Of a DNA stretch of 10,650 nucleotides, positions 1 to 6,563 are shown one piece after another. The stretch spans positions 1 through 10,650 of the forward strand of contig QMLW01000023.1 of assembly GCA_003646935.1 (NCBI GenBank), written 5' to 3'. The translations under genes and the position numbers were made by a program. Positions within the stretch are counted from its first letter, which is position 1; the number at the start of each line of letters is the position of its first letter. Under the pieces are notes generated by a model that did not search any database, was not told the DNA's origin, and was given only the letters and a program-made list of their open reading frames with translations. Source of the stretch: Deltaproteobacteria bacterium. Its GTDB lineage: Bacteria; Desulfobacterota; DSM-4660; Desulfatiglandales; B25-G16.

Positions 1-2
1 AG

Positions 3-695
3 CCCCTTCGGATGTGGCGTTGCCATTCCATGCGGCGGGACGATATGCTCCACTTTAAAGGGCCCAAAAGCGGCTGTCGTGCTTACCTCTCGGTAGGCGG
101 CGGCATCAGCGTCACGCCTGTCATGGAGAGCGAATCAACCAGCCTCTCTTCTCGATTTGGGGGCTACGAGGGAAGGCCGCTTCAAAAGGGTGACATCCTG
201 AGTACCGAATCACCCCATTTGCATCTCGGGGCAGCGGCAAGGGCGTTTGACTCGAAGTGGATCCCCGCCTATTCCAGGGATTGGGTTTTGAGGGTGATGC
301 TCGGCCCGCAGGATGCGGAGTTCACAGGGGCCGCCAAGAAGCGCTTTCTTGGCTCATCGTTCAGGGTATCCCCTCACTCGGATCGCATGGGAATCCGTTT
401 GACAGGGCCTGCGCTTGAAAAAAAGCCGGGTATGCCTGAATCCATTATATCCGAGGGCCTCGTCCCCGGCACAATTCAGGTTCCCGGCGATGCACAGCCC
501 ATCATTATCCTTATGGAAACGATCACCGGCGGATACAGAAAAATCGCCACGGTGATCAGCGCTGACCTACCCTCATTAGGGCAGATCAAGCCCGGAGATA
601 CGGTACGGTTTCGGGGTGTTTCCCTGAACAATGCCTATGAGGCACTGCGTCACAGGGAGATGATCATACAACGGTTCAAGGCTACCATCCGATGA
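3..695 (+). CDS. pxpC: 5-oxoprolinase subunit C-like protein, first copy, 5' partial
   Basis: The reading frame is open to the left window edge, so the N-terminal third lies outside; the ATG at 12 is internal, since it aligns with PLPMW in the middle of the complete copy at 6563-7504. This is the C-terminal part of the biotin-dependent carboxyltransferase/AHS2 (KipA-like) family. PxpC works with PxpA and PxpB in ATP-dependent opening of 5-oxoproline to glutamate. Visible family motifs are FKGPKSGCRAYLSVGGG, GGYEGRPL, LGPQD, SDRMGIRL, GTIQVPGDAQPI and TGGYRKIATVISADL. By eye it is about half identical to the second copy, so it is an old paralogue and not a recent duplicate. Oddities: the usual VMGSRST motif reads VMESEST, and the Gly before the D of the GDxL segment is Asp (RRDDML). 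The gene is on the plus strand, opposite to the main block, and converges on livF. Family is clear; activity is less certain. Confidence 0.88.
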   Translation, partial: PLRMWRCHSMRRDDMLHFKGPKSGCRAYLSVGGGISVTPVMESESTSLSSRFGGYEGRPLQKGDILSTESPHLHLGAAARAFDSKWIPAYSRDWVLRVMLGPQDAEFTGAAKKRFLGSSFRVSPHSDRMGIRLTGPALEKKPGMPESIISEGLVPGTIQVPGDAQPIIILMETITGGYRKIATVISADLPSLGQIKPGDTVRFRGVSLNNAYEALRHREMIIQRFKATIR

Positions 696-795
696 TGAGC
701 AGCCGAACAGGGGAAAGGCCTCATTGATGAACTCGATTATGGGCATGAAATCCTAAAGGAAGGTGAGATTAACCAGCAAGGACACGCATAGGTAT
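696..795. other. Short convergent gap between pxpC copy 1 and livF
   Basis: This 100-base stretch separates two convergent genes. I see no strong stem-loop plus T-run terminator on either strand. pxpC ends in two consecutive TGA codons, and the same frame then stays open for 29 codons to a TAG near 788, with ordinary-looking content (for example GLIDELDYGHEILKEG). An ATG overlaps the first TGA, but its frame closes after 11 codons. The stretch may be the decayed remnant of a gene that once followed pxpC. I do not recognise it and do not call a gene. Confidence 0.3.
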
Positions 796-1500
796 CTAAA
801 GCCCTAAAAACGCCCTCTTGACAATATCGGTCTCAAGAAGTTCCTGGCCGGTTCCCTCATGGATAGTCCTCCCCGTCTGCAGTACGTACCCCCTGTCCGC
901 CATTTCCAATGCCTCCCTGACATTCTGTTCAACAAGCAGGATGGTGTTACCTTCCTTTTTCAGGGTAGCTACCGCTTCCAGCATCTCATCAACCAGTTTG
1001 GGCATAAGCCCCAGTGAGGGTTCATCCAGCATCAGGAGTTTAGGTCGCGACATCAAGCCTCTCCCGATGGCGAGCATCTGCTGCTCTCCACCGCTGAGGG
1101 TACCGCCGAGCTGTTTCCATCTTGTCTTCAAGATGGGAAAGAGGCCGTATACATAATCAAGGCTTTTTTCCATCTCTTCCCTGTCATTGACGATGTAGGC
1201 ACCTAACTTTAGGTTCTCCTCCACGGAAAGGGGACCAAAGATGCGCCTCTCCTCCGGGACATAGGTGATGCCCTTTCTCACGATCTCCACCGTCGTACTC
1301 GCACTGATATCCTCATTCTCGAATTCCATGCTTCCTTTTGTAGGGTGGAGGGTTCCGGCCACGGTCTTCAGTACCGTGGTCTTACCCGAACCATTGGCCC
1401 CGACTATCGAGATCAGCTCTCCCCCATTCACGTGGAAGGAAACGTCGTGGATCACGGGTACACCGCTATATCGAACCTCTATCTCTTCGACCTTTAGCAT
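796..1500 (-). CDS. livF: Branched-chain amino acid-type ABC transporter, ATP-binding protein LivF
   Basis: This is the second nucleotide-binding subunit of a LIV/HAAT importer; it hydrolyses ATP on the cytoplasmic face to drive uptake through LivH/LivM. With the chosen start (234 aa, typical for LivF), Walker A is GANGSGKTT at residues 34-42, the ABC signature LSGGEQQ at about 135-141, Walker B LLMLDEP at about 155-161, and the H-loop region is LLVEQN. YVPEERRIF is typical of LivF. The frame could begin at a GTG at 1509, but GGTGAG lies four bases before the ATG at 1500, and the GTG falls inside that ribosome-binding site, so ATG 1500 is preferred. The 5' end overlaps the 3' end of livG by 35 bases, pointing to translational coupling. 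It is the last gene of the minus-strand block. No clear terminator follows. Confidence 0.93.
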   Translation of the reverse strand: MLKVEEIEVRYSGVPVIHDVSFHVNGGELISIVGANGSGKTTVLKTVAGTLHPTKGSMEFENEDISASTTVEIVRKGITYVPEERRIFGPLSVEENLKLGAYIVNDREEMEKSLDYVYGLFPILKTRWKQLGGTLSGGEQQMLAIGRGLMSRPKLLMLDEPSLGLMPKLVDEMLEAVATLKKEGNTILLVEQNVREALEMADRGYVLQTGRTIHEGTGQELLETDIVKRAFLGL

Positions 1501-2215
1501 ACTTCTCACCCAAATAGGCCCTGATCACCCGTTCATTGTTGGCGATGTCTTGGGGCCTTCCCTCCGCTATTTTTTGGCCCCCGTCCAGGACGATGATACG
1601 CTGGGAAATGGGCATCACGACTTCCATCACATGTTCAGTGAGAAAAAGGGTCAGCCCCTTCACCACATAGATGTTTTTAAGAAGCGCGACCATTTCCTCC
1701 GTTTCCCTCGGATTTAGGCCTGAAGCAACCTCATCAAGCATGAGGAGCTCTGGTTTGGTAGCAAGGGCCATGGCAAGGCCAACCCGTTTTTGAGTGGCCA
1801 CAGGCAATTCGGTAAGTCGGGCCTCAGCGTCTTGCTCCAATCCCGTGAGATTCATTATCTCGGAGGCCTCTTGCCGTGCGGTTCTACGATCGGAAGTCTT
1901 ACAGAAGGATCCTACCATGACATTCTCCAATACCGTAAGGTCTCCGGAAATGCTCATAATTTGAAAGGTCCTGCCAATCCCCTCCCGATTTGTCTGGAAG
2001 GGCTTGAGTCCAGTGATATCCTTGCCCTTGAATCGTATGGCACCTTGATTCGGCTTGTGATACCCGACAATGCAATTGAACAGGGTGGTCTTGCCCGCAC
2101 CGTTCGGACCTATCAGTCCGATGATCTCCCCCCTTTCAATCTCAAGGGAGATATGGTTGTTGGCGGCTACACCGCCAAAATCCTTCGTCAAGTCAATTAT
2201 TTCCAATAGCGGCAT
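1466..2215 (-). CDS. livG: Branched-chain amino acid-type ABC transporter, ATP-binding protein LivG
   Basis: First nucleotide-binding subunit of the LIV-type importer, cytoplasmic, 249 aa, close to the usual LivG length. Walker A is GPNGAGKTT (residues 36-44); the Q-loop region is GIGRTFQ (about 79-85); Walker B is LLMLDE (157-162) followed by VASGLNP; and the switch His is in TEHVM. The ABC signature is not canonical. Where LSYGxQ or LSGGQ is expected the protein has LPVATQ (137-142), so both the conserved Ser and Gly are replaced. Some LivG-like subgroups are known to carry a degenerate signature, while the partner LivF here has a perfect one. The ATG at 2215 has AAAGG four bases upstream and lies 11 bases after the livM stop. 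The C-terminal tail runs past the usual AYLGE end by about a dozen basic residues and overlaps livF. Confidence 0.92.
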   Translation of the reverse strand: MPLLEIIDLTKDFGGVAANNHISLEIERGEIIGLIGPNGAGKTTLFNCIVGYHKPNQGAIRFKGKDITGLKPFQTNREGIGRTFQIMSISGDLTVLENVMVGSFCKTSDRRTARQEASEIMNLTGLEQDAEARLTELPVATQKRVGLAMALATKPELLMLDEVASGLNPRETEEMVALLKNIYVVKGLTLFLTEHVMEVVMPISQRIIVLDGGQKIAEGRPQDIANNERVIRAYLGEKYAKGRRDRGSI

Positions 2216-2226
2216 GGGGCCTTTAC

Positions 2227-3225
2227 CTACCTCCTCGCCCTGACTTTCTCGATTATGCCCCAGATTCCCTTTGGTTCATAGGCCGATATTATCATAACCA
2301 TCAACGCGTAAATCATGAAGTCCACCCCGATAATTCCGCTTCCTCCAAGCCAGGCACCCAGGTAGCGATCTAAGGGGATGAGGATCATTGCACCGATTAT
2401 TGGACCCCACATGGAACCTGCACCGCCTATCATGGTCATCAAGGCGATCATTACTGACAGCTCCAGATGCATTACCGAGAAGGGATCGATATAGTTATAG
2501 TAGACCGTGTAGAAGGCCCCGCCCATGCCTGCAAACACACCCGTAATGCAGTAAGCCTTGACCTTCACCCAATGGGCATTTATGCCCAGGCTTTCTGCAA
2601 CTTCTTCGTTTGACGTGATTGACCGCAGTTGATATCCAAGCCTGGATTTCCTGAACCAATTCATATATAGAATGGCCGCGAGGACAAGCAAGAAGGCAAA
2701 ATAGTGATAATAAATGGGAGATGCAAACTGCATATAAAGGAAGTTCGGGGTCTCCTTCAAGGGTAGCTCAACTCCCCTGGCTCCCCCGATAAGATCCCAG
2801 TTGATAAATAATTGCTGCCAGACGAGCGAGACGGCAATGGTGGCAATCGCAAAGTAGTGTCCCCTAAGCCTGAACAAGAAATAGCCGAGGACGAAGGACT
2901 CAATAGTTGCTACCACCACACCCAGCGGCGTGGATAACCAGAAAGGGATATCCCACCAAACCATGAGCAAGGCAACGGTATAGGCGGACATCCCGACATT
3001 TTTTGCCTGTCCCAGGGCCACCTGCCCCCCATATCCCCCGATGAGATTCCATCCCAGCCCATAGAGGCAAAAGATGAGGAATTGGATCATAACCGCCTGG
3101 TCGAAGGAGCCCTTGGTGACCCAGGGAAAGAGGGTGCAGAACATGATGAAAATGGCAAAACCAATCCTCTCTACTAAGGGCAAATCGCCAAACGAAAATG
3201 CATCTCTCAGGGTTCTCACTTTCAA
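2227..3225 (-). CDS. livM: Branched-chain amino acid-type ABC transporter permease LivM
   Basis: Inner-membrane permease subunit, 332 aa, strongly hydrophobic with roughly eight to ten membrane segments. The LivM hallmark appears as GGYGGQVALGQA near residue 63, followed by the LRGHYFAIATIA segment and, near the C-terminus, GGAGSMWGPIIGA. It pairs with LivH to form the translocation channel. The predicted start is TTG at 3225, directly after the TAG stop of livH (TAGTTG), with GGGTGG just upstream in the end of livH. A GTG two codons later (3219) is an alternative. Either way the two permeases are translationally coupled. The C-terminus is short and basic (EKVRARR). Its 3' end contains AGGAGG, which may help initiate livG. 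Confidence in family is very high; confidence in the exact start is moderate. Confidence 0.93.
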   Translation of the reverse strand: MKVRTLRDAFSFGDLPLVERIGFAIFIMFCTLFPWVTKGSFDQAVMIQFLIFCLYGLGWNLIGGYGGQVALGQAKNVGMSAYTVALLMVWWDIPFWLSTPLGVVVATIESFVLGYFLFRLRGHYFAIATIAVSLVWQQLFINWDLIGGARGVELPLKETPNFLYMQFASPIYYHYFAFLLVLAAILYMNWFRKSRLGYQLRSITSNEEVAESLGINAHWVKVKAYCITGVFAGMGGAFYTVYYNYIDPFSVMHLELSVMIALMTMIGGAGSMWGPIIGAMILIPLDRYLGAWLGGSGIIGVDFMIYALMVMIISAYEPKGIWGIIEKVRARR

Positions 3226-4086
3226 CTACCACCCGAAAAGGCCTTGAGGTCTGAATACTACTACCAGAAAGTAGGTGAGATACACGAGGGCAAATTTATG
3301 ATGTGGGCCGATATAGGTGCCTCCTAGATCTATGATTAGGCCCATGATCAGCCCAGCTATAAACGCCCCCTTGATTGATCCGAACCCACCCAACGCCACG
3401 GTTGCAAAGGCGATCATACAGAAGAGAATTCCTATAGTGGGAAAGACATAGTAGAAATTGGTAAGCAGGGCCCCGGCAATTCCCATGGTGGCCCCTCCTA
3501 GGCCCCATGCAAGGCCCCTCATCCTTTCCGTGTCTATGCCCATGTAGCTTGCAGCCTCTACGTCGAGTGCCGTTGCCTGTAGGGCCTTTCCAAGACGGGT
3601 TCGGTTTATGAGCCAGTAGATGATCCCAAAGGCTATCAGGCTGAGTACAGCAGTCCCTAATCTGGGATAACTCAGCACCACAGACCCCCACTTAATGCTT
3701 TTGCCGATGAGCACCCCCTGTTCCAGGGTCTTGTAATCGGGACCGAAAATACACATGGCCAGATATCGCAGGAAAATCATCAATCCAAAGGTACCCAGGA
3801 GCTGTGCGAGCATAGGGCCCTTGAGCAGATATCTAACCAGAAAATAATATGAGGCTATACCCAATAAAAAGCCGACCATCGCGGCTATCGGCAGGGTCAA
3901 TAGCGGCTCTATGGAGAAGACTGTTGCGGTGAGGAATGCGGTATACATTCCTACCATAAGGAACTCACCGTGCGCGAAATTAACGATATTCATCACGCCG
4001 AATATAATGGCAAGCCCCAAGGCAACCAGGGCAAAGAGCATTCCCATGAGCAGCGCGGATATTATGGTGGGTACGAGCATCTCCAT
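3226..4086 (-). CDS. livH: Branched-chain amino acid-type ABC transporter permease LivH
   Basis: Inner-membrane permease subunit of the LIV/HAAT importer, 286 aa, typical LivH length. The N-terminus carries the family signature GLAIIFGVMNIVNFAHGEF (about residues 23-41). Later come the NRTRLGKALQATALD cytoplasmic loop that contacts the ATPase, and the C-terminal VFRPQGLFG motif. Membrane segments are spread along the whole length. The ATG at 4086 is preceded by AAAGGAA at good spacing; a second ATG two codons in (4080) is possible. It follows the binding-protein gene by 86 bases, and that gap contains a perfect hairpin. Its stop codon abuts the livM start. Together with livM, livG, livF and the binding protein it makes a complete importer. 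Confidence 0.94.
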   Translation of the reverse strand: MEMLVPTIISALLMGMLFALVALGLAIIFGVMNIVNFAHGEFLMVGMYTAFLTATVFSIEPLLTLPIAAMVGFLLGIASYYFLVRYLLKGPMLAQLLGTFGLMIFLRYLAMCIFGPDYKTLEQGVLIGKSIKWGSVVLSYPRLGTAVLSLIAFGIIYWLINRTRLGKALQATALDVEAASYMGIDTERMRGLAWGLGGATMGIAGALLTNFYYVFPTIGILFCMIAFATVALGGFGSIKGAFIAGLIMGLIIDLGGTYIGPHHKFALVYLTYFLVVVFRPQGLFGW

Positions 4087-4120
4087 AAGGTATTCCTTTT
4101 TGTCATCAAGGGATTGAAAA

Positions 4121-4153
4121 GAGGTTTAGCCATTCATAGGACGGCTAAACCTC
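4121..4153 (-). terminator. Hairpin between binding-protein gene and livH, attenuator-like
   Basis: An 11-bp perfect inverted repeat (GAGGTTTAGCC at 4121-4131 and its complement at 4143-4153) encloses an 11-base loop. In the minus-strand transcript the stem is followed directly by TTTTC. The T run is short for a full intrinsic terminator, so a partial terminator or a 3'-end stabiliser for the binding-protein mRNA is more likely. Such an element between a binding-protein gene and its permease genes is a familiar way to make the binding protein in excess. Folding energy was not calculated. Confidence 0.6.
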
Positions 4154-4172
4154 AATCTAACAGTACGGTGTT

Positions 4173-5498
4173 CTACTTCAAGCCCGGCCATGGATAGACG
4201 AACTTGGCGGTAGCTACATCAAGGGGGTAGATAATCTCGGGCTCTTGTGCCTGATACTGCACGATCAAACCACTGGACCAGGTATTCTGGTTTGTCTCTC
4301 CTCCCACATCCTCGAACTTAATCCCCTTCCACGGCACGATCAGGTCTTTACCGGGTATTTCGATTGTTTCGGCTGTCTTTCGAATGGCTTCCGGGTCTGT
4401 CGAGCCAGCTTCATTGAGCACGTAAGCCCATGCCTGCATACCGGTGAATGCCCGGGCAGAAGTCCCCATAAAATCCACACCGCTTCTTTTCTTGAATTCT
4501 ACATTGATATTCTTTGCAACAGGTTTTACGGCAAAGAGCTTTTTAGAGAATACGGTCCGATTGAGGATCCCCTCCGTATCATTGCCAAAGGTCTCAATGT
4601 ACTTTGGCTGGTAAAAACCCACGTCCTGAGACCAGAACACTTTTGCCTTAGCCTTGAACTCCTTCATGGTCTTGGTCAGGAGGATGGCATCAGAGATGTA
4701 GGAGGCGAACATGAGTATGTCTGGTTTCGGTGCGAGCAGCCTTCGAACTTCAGCAGTCAAATCCGGCGATTCATGAGGATAGGTGACATCTGACACGATT
4801 TCATAACCATATTGCTTGGCAAATTCCTTGATCACATCTCTTGTTCCGGCTCCCCATTCCGTATTTTCCGTACATGCACCAATCGTGCGCAGTTCCGATT
4901 TCGGAACAGCTTTCACGCCAGGCACCTTTCCTTGATGCAGAAGCCCGAGGAACTCAAAAAAGTCTCTCACGAAAATCCTGTCGTGAGGTGTGGCCCTAAA
5001 GAACCATTGGTAGCCCCTCTTAGTCAATACAGGAGACGTGGATTCCGGGTTTATCATGGGTATTTTATGTCTCTCGCAAACCGTGCTGACCGTCTTGGTT
5101 ACTGAACTATGATAGCACCCACAAATGCCGACCACCTTCTCATCGATAATAAGCTTCTTCGCGAGATCCGCTCCCCTGTCCGGCTCTCCCCTGTGGTCCG
5201 CAAAGATCAGCTTTATCTTCGCGCCATTGAGGCCTGGAATCCCTTCCCAATTTCCGATAGGAATGGGCAGATCGGGCCATTTGTTGTTCACATAGTCAGC
5301 ACACAAGGAAACGGCATCCTTGGACATATTCCCTGCATGGGCAACTGGACCAGAGAGTGGATAGATAACGCCTATCTTCACCTCTTGTCCTTGGGCTCTC
5401 GCCATCCCAAATCCCATAGACAAAACCGCTACGATAGCAGCCGCTACGATAGCAGCCTTGACACAATCTGGGTGGACTCTTTCTTTCTTAGTACCCAT
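4173..5498 (-). CDS. LIV/HAAT-type ABC transporter periplasmic substrate-binding protein
   Basis: Type I periplasmic binding protein (Peripla_BP_6/LivK-like), 441 aa, longer than classical LivK (about 370). Residues 1-35 are a signal peptide: basic n-region GTKKER, a hydrophobic core from about 15 to 33, and a likely cleavage site after ARA at 35. The mature protein starts with the family strand VKIGVIYPLSGPVAHAG. Further hallmarks are INPESTSPVLTKRGYQWFFRATPHD, ENTEWGAG and PDILMFAS. The start was moved from the upstream ATG (5513) to ATG 5498 because GGAGGG lies five bases before 5498; the upstream ATG has no ribosome-binding site. The signal core contains a perfect 15-base tandem duplication. 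Ligand class cannot be read directly. The adjoining lactam and amide hydrolases suggest an amide, lactam or amino-acid derivative rather than plain leucine, which is inference. Confidence 0.92.
   Translation of the reverse strand: MGTKKERVHPDCVKAAIVAAAIVAVLSMGFGMARAQGQEVKIGVIYPLSGPVAHAGNMSKDAVSLCADYVNNKWPDLPIPIGNWEGIPGLNGAKIKLIFADHRGEPDRGADLAKKLIIDEKVVGICGCYHSSVTKTVSTVCERHKIPMINPESTSPVLTKRGYQWFFRATPHDRIFVRDFFEFLGLLHQGKVPGVKAVPKSELRTIGACTENTEWGAGTRDVIKEFAKQYGYEIVSDVTYPHESPDLTAEVRRLLAPKPDILMFASYISDAILLTKTMKEFKAKAKVFWSQDVGFYQPKYIETFGNDTEGILNRTVFSKKLFAVKPVAKNINVEFKKRSGVDFMGTSARAFTGMQAWAYVLNEAGSTDPEAIRKTAETIEIPGKDLIVPWKGIKFEDVGGETNQNTWSSGLIVQYQAQEPEIIYPLDVATAKFVYPWPGLK
5426..5457 (-). repeat. Perfect 15-base tandem duplication in signal-peptide coding region
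   Basis: Two exact copies of a 15-base unit lie back to back, with two further matching bases at the end. They encode AAIVA twice (residues 15-19 and 20-24 of the binding protein), in the hydrophobic core of the signal peptide. The duplication is in frame and lengthens the core by five residues. It looks like a slippage or tandem-duplication event that was tolerated. Confidence 0.9.
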
Positions 5499-5561
5499 TT
5501 TTTCCCTCCGCATTTTTTTGGTTACCGTTAAAATGCCTCGCCGTTATCATTTTCTAAAGGG

Positions 5562-5574
5562 CATCACCTCCTTT
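5562..5574 (-). promoter_or_regulatory. Orphan full-length Shine-Dalgarno in leader of binding-protein gene
   Basis: The minus strand reads AAAGGAGGTGATG, a near-complete complement of the 16S rRNA 3' end, yet the binding-protein start at 5498 is about 65 bases further on with its own GGAGGG. The ATG inside the motif is too close to be used well and would give only five codons. The next ATG (5550) opens a 20-codon frame ending at 5488 that overlaps the binding-protein start, but it sits 16 bases from the motif. The site may serve a short leader peptide, act as a ribosome standby site, or be the relic of a lost start. Confidence 0.4.
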
Positions 5575-5639
5575 CCTCACGTACATGCGGGATTTTCTCC
5601 GGCATCGAGCCTCCGCGGCTAGAGTGAAGAGCTCTGCGA

Positions 5640-6443
5640 TTATGTGACGCGGCCTTTGTTGAGCTCATTGATAGCCTCAATCAATCTCCCCACAAGATGC
5701 TCATGTAACCGCTTTCCCTTTTCAGCGGTTGCCAGAGTTGGTCTTCCAGAGACTCCTCCTGATTCTCCTGCTGTTTGCTTCAGTTCCTTGGCTGTACTCG
5801 GCACCCAACACAGCGTATCTTTTTGAAGTCTTGGATCCACATGATAGTGCTTTCTTTCCGGGGGTACATGGTCCTCGGCCAAATCCATCCGGACAAACTC
5901 CGGCATGATGTGTAACATGTGGGATGTCTCCAACTCATCCGCGTGGCCGACCTCGCCAAATCCAATCTCGTCTGCAACCTCTTTCTCCATATATGCCGGG
6001 TCGAAGATAATCACCCTTACACCCAGCTCGCGCTGCGCCTTCTCCGCGGAGATCTGAATCCAGGGAATATTCGCAATTCTGTGTCCGTTGACGATCACAA
6101 ATCGATCAAAACCATTAGTAGCCAAAGAACTCAGGACATCAAATAGAAACTCGATGAGAATCTCGGGCCGTATGGTAATCGTGCCCGGCAAGGCAAGATG
6201 ATGGGGGCTCCAACCGAACCAAAGGGGAGGCGTCACTACTGATTCCGTCCGCTGCGCAGCATCTCGGGCGAGACTGATGGCCACCATGCTGTCAGTGCCT
6301 AATGGGAGGTGAAGACCGTGCTGCTCCACGCTTCCAACCGGGATGAGAGCGAGGCCTTCCCTTTTTTCACGGTACTGTTGGACCTCTTGCCACCTCATTT
6401 CTTGAAGCCAGGCCTTTATTCCCTGGCTGTTGTTTGAGATCAT
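5640..6443 (-). CDS. Creatininase-family metal-dependent amidohydrolase
   Basis: A 267-residue member of the creatininase family (PF02633), cytoplasmic, no signal peptide. Metal-site motifs are visible: SVEQHGLHLPLGTD places E40, H42 and D51 with the same spacing as the metal ligands E34, H36 and D45 of Pseudomonas creatininase. SPHHLALPGTIT, NGH at 119-121 and HADELETS at 167-174 follow in family order. The usual NGHGGN motif is here NGHRIAN, one residue longer. Family members cleave amide bonds in creatinine, formamide-like compounds or peptide tails, so the substrate is not set by the family alone. The frame could start at GTG 6461, but AGGAG sits just before ATG 6443, which is preferred. 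It lies between pxpC and the binding-protein gene on the same strand, so a role in the same lactam/amide pathway is likely. Confidence 0.87.
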   Translation of the reverse strand: MISNNSQGIKAWLQEMRWQEVQQYREKREGLALIPVGSVEQHGLHLPLGTDSMVAISLARDAAQRTESVVTPPLWFGWSPHHLALPGTITIRPEILIEFLFDVLSSLATNGFDRFVIVNGHRIANIPWIQISAEKAQRELGVRVIIFDPAYMEKEVADEIGFGEVGHADELETSHMLHIMPEFVRMDLAEDHVPPERKHYHVDPRLQKDTLCWVPSTAKELKQTAGESGGVSGRPTLATAEKGKRLHEHLVGRLIEAINELNKGRVT

Positions 6444-6464
6444 CTTCACTCCTCTCCTCACCTA

Positions 6465-6487
6465 TTGAGCATCTATCCCGCGCTCAA
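6465..6487 (-). promoter_or_regulatory. Small inverted repeat before creatininase ribosome-binding site
   Basis: A 6-bp perfect inverted repeat (TTGAGC and its complement) with an 11-base loop ends just upstream of the creatininase ribosome-binding site. It could be a small mRNA hairpin tuning initiation or an operator half-site pair. The stem is short, and chance occurrence is possible. Confidence 0.2.
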
Positions 6488-6537
6488 CAGGACTGACGCA
6501 TGAAGCGGCAAGGTTGTTACTATAAGCCGAATGGTTC

Positions 6538-6563
6538 GTACACGGGCTTAAAACCCTGTGTAC
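6538..6563 (-). other. Hairpin at the 3' end of pxpC
   Basis: GTACACGGG at 6538-6546 pairs with CCC and GTGTAC at 6554-6563 around a 7-base loop, with one bulged base. The stem begins at the last base of the pxpC stop codon. No T run follows in the minus-strand transcript, so it is not a standard intrinsic terminator. It may act as an mRNA 3'-end stabiliser or a processing site between pxpABC and the downstream genes. Confidence 0.4.

Noticed and set aside
1790..2209. 139-codon plus-strand frame
   Set aside because: Antisense shadow of livG, which has Walker A and B motifs in the other strand.
2900..3232. 110-codon minus-strand frame in another phase of livM
   Set aside because: Overlaps the clear LivM frame in a different phase and resembles no protein family.
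4245..4793. 182-codon plus-strand reading frame
   Set aside because: Antisense to the binding-protein gene, with Cys/His/Leu-rich shadow composition and no ribosome-binding site.
5499..5639. Riboswitch-like leader before the binding-protein gene
   Set aside because: No conserved riboswitch core or clear terminator/antiterminator pair could be recognised; only the orphan ribosome-binding site stands out.
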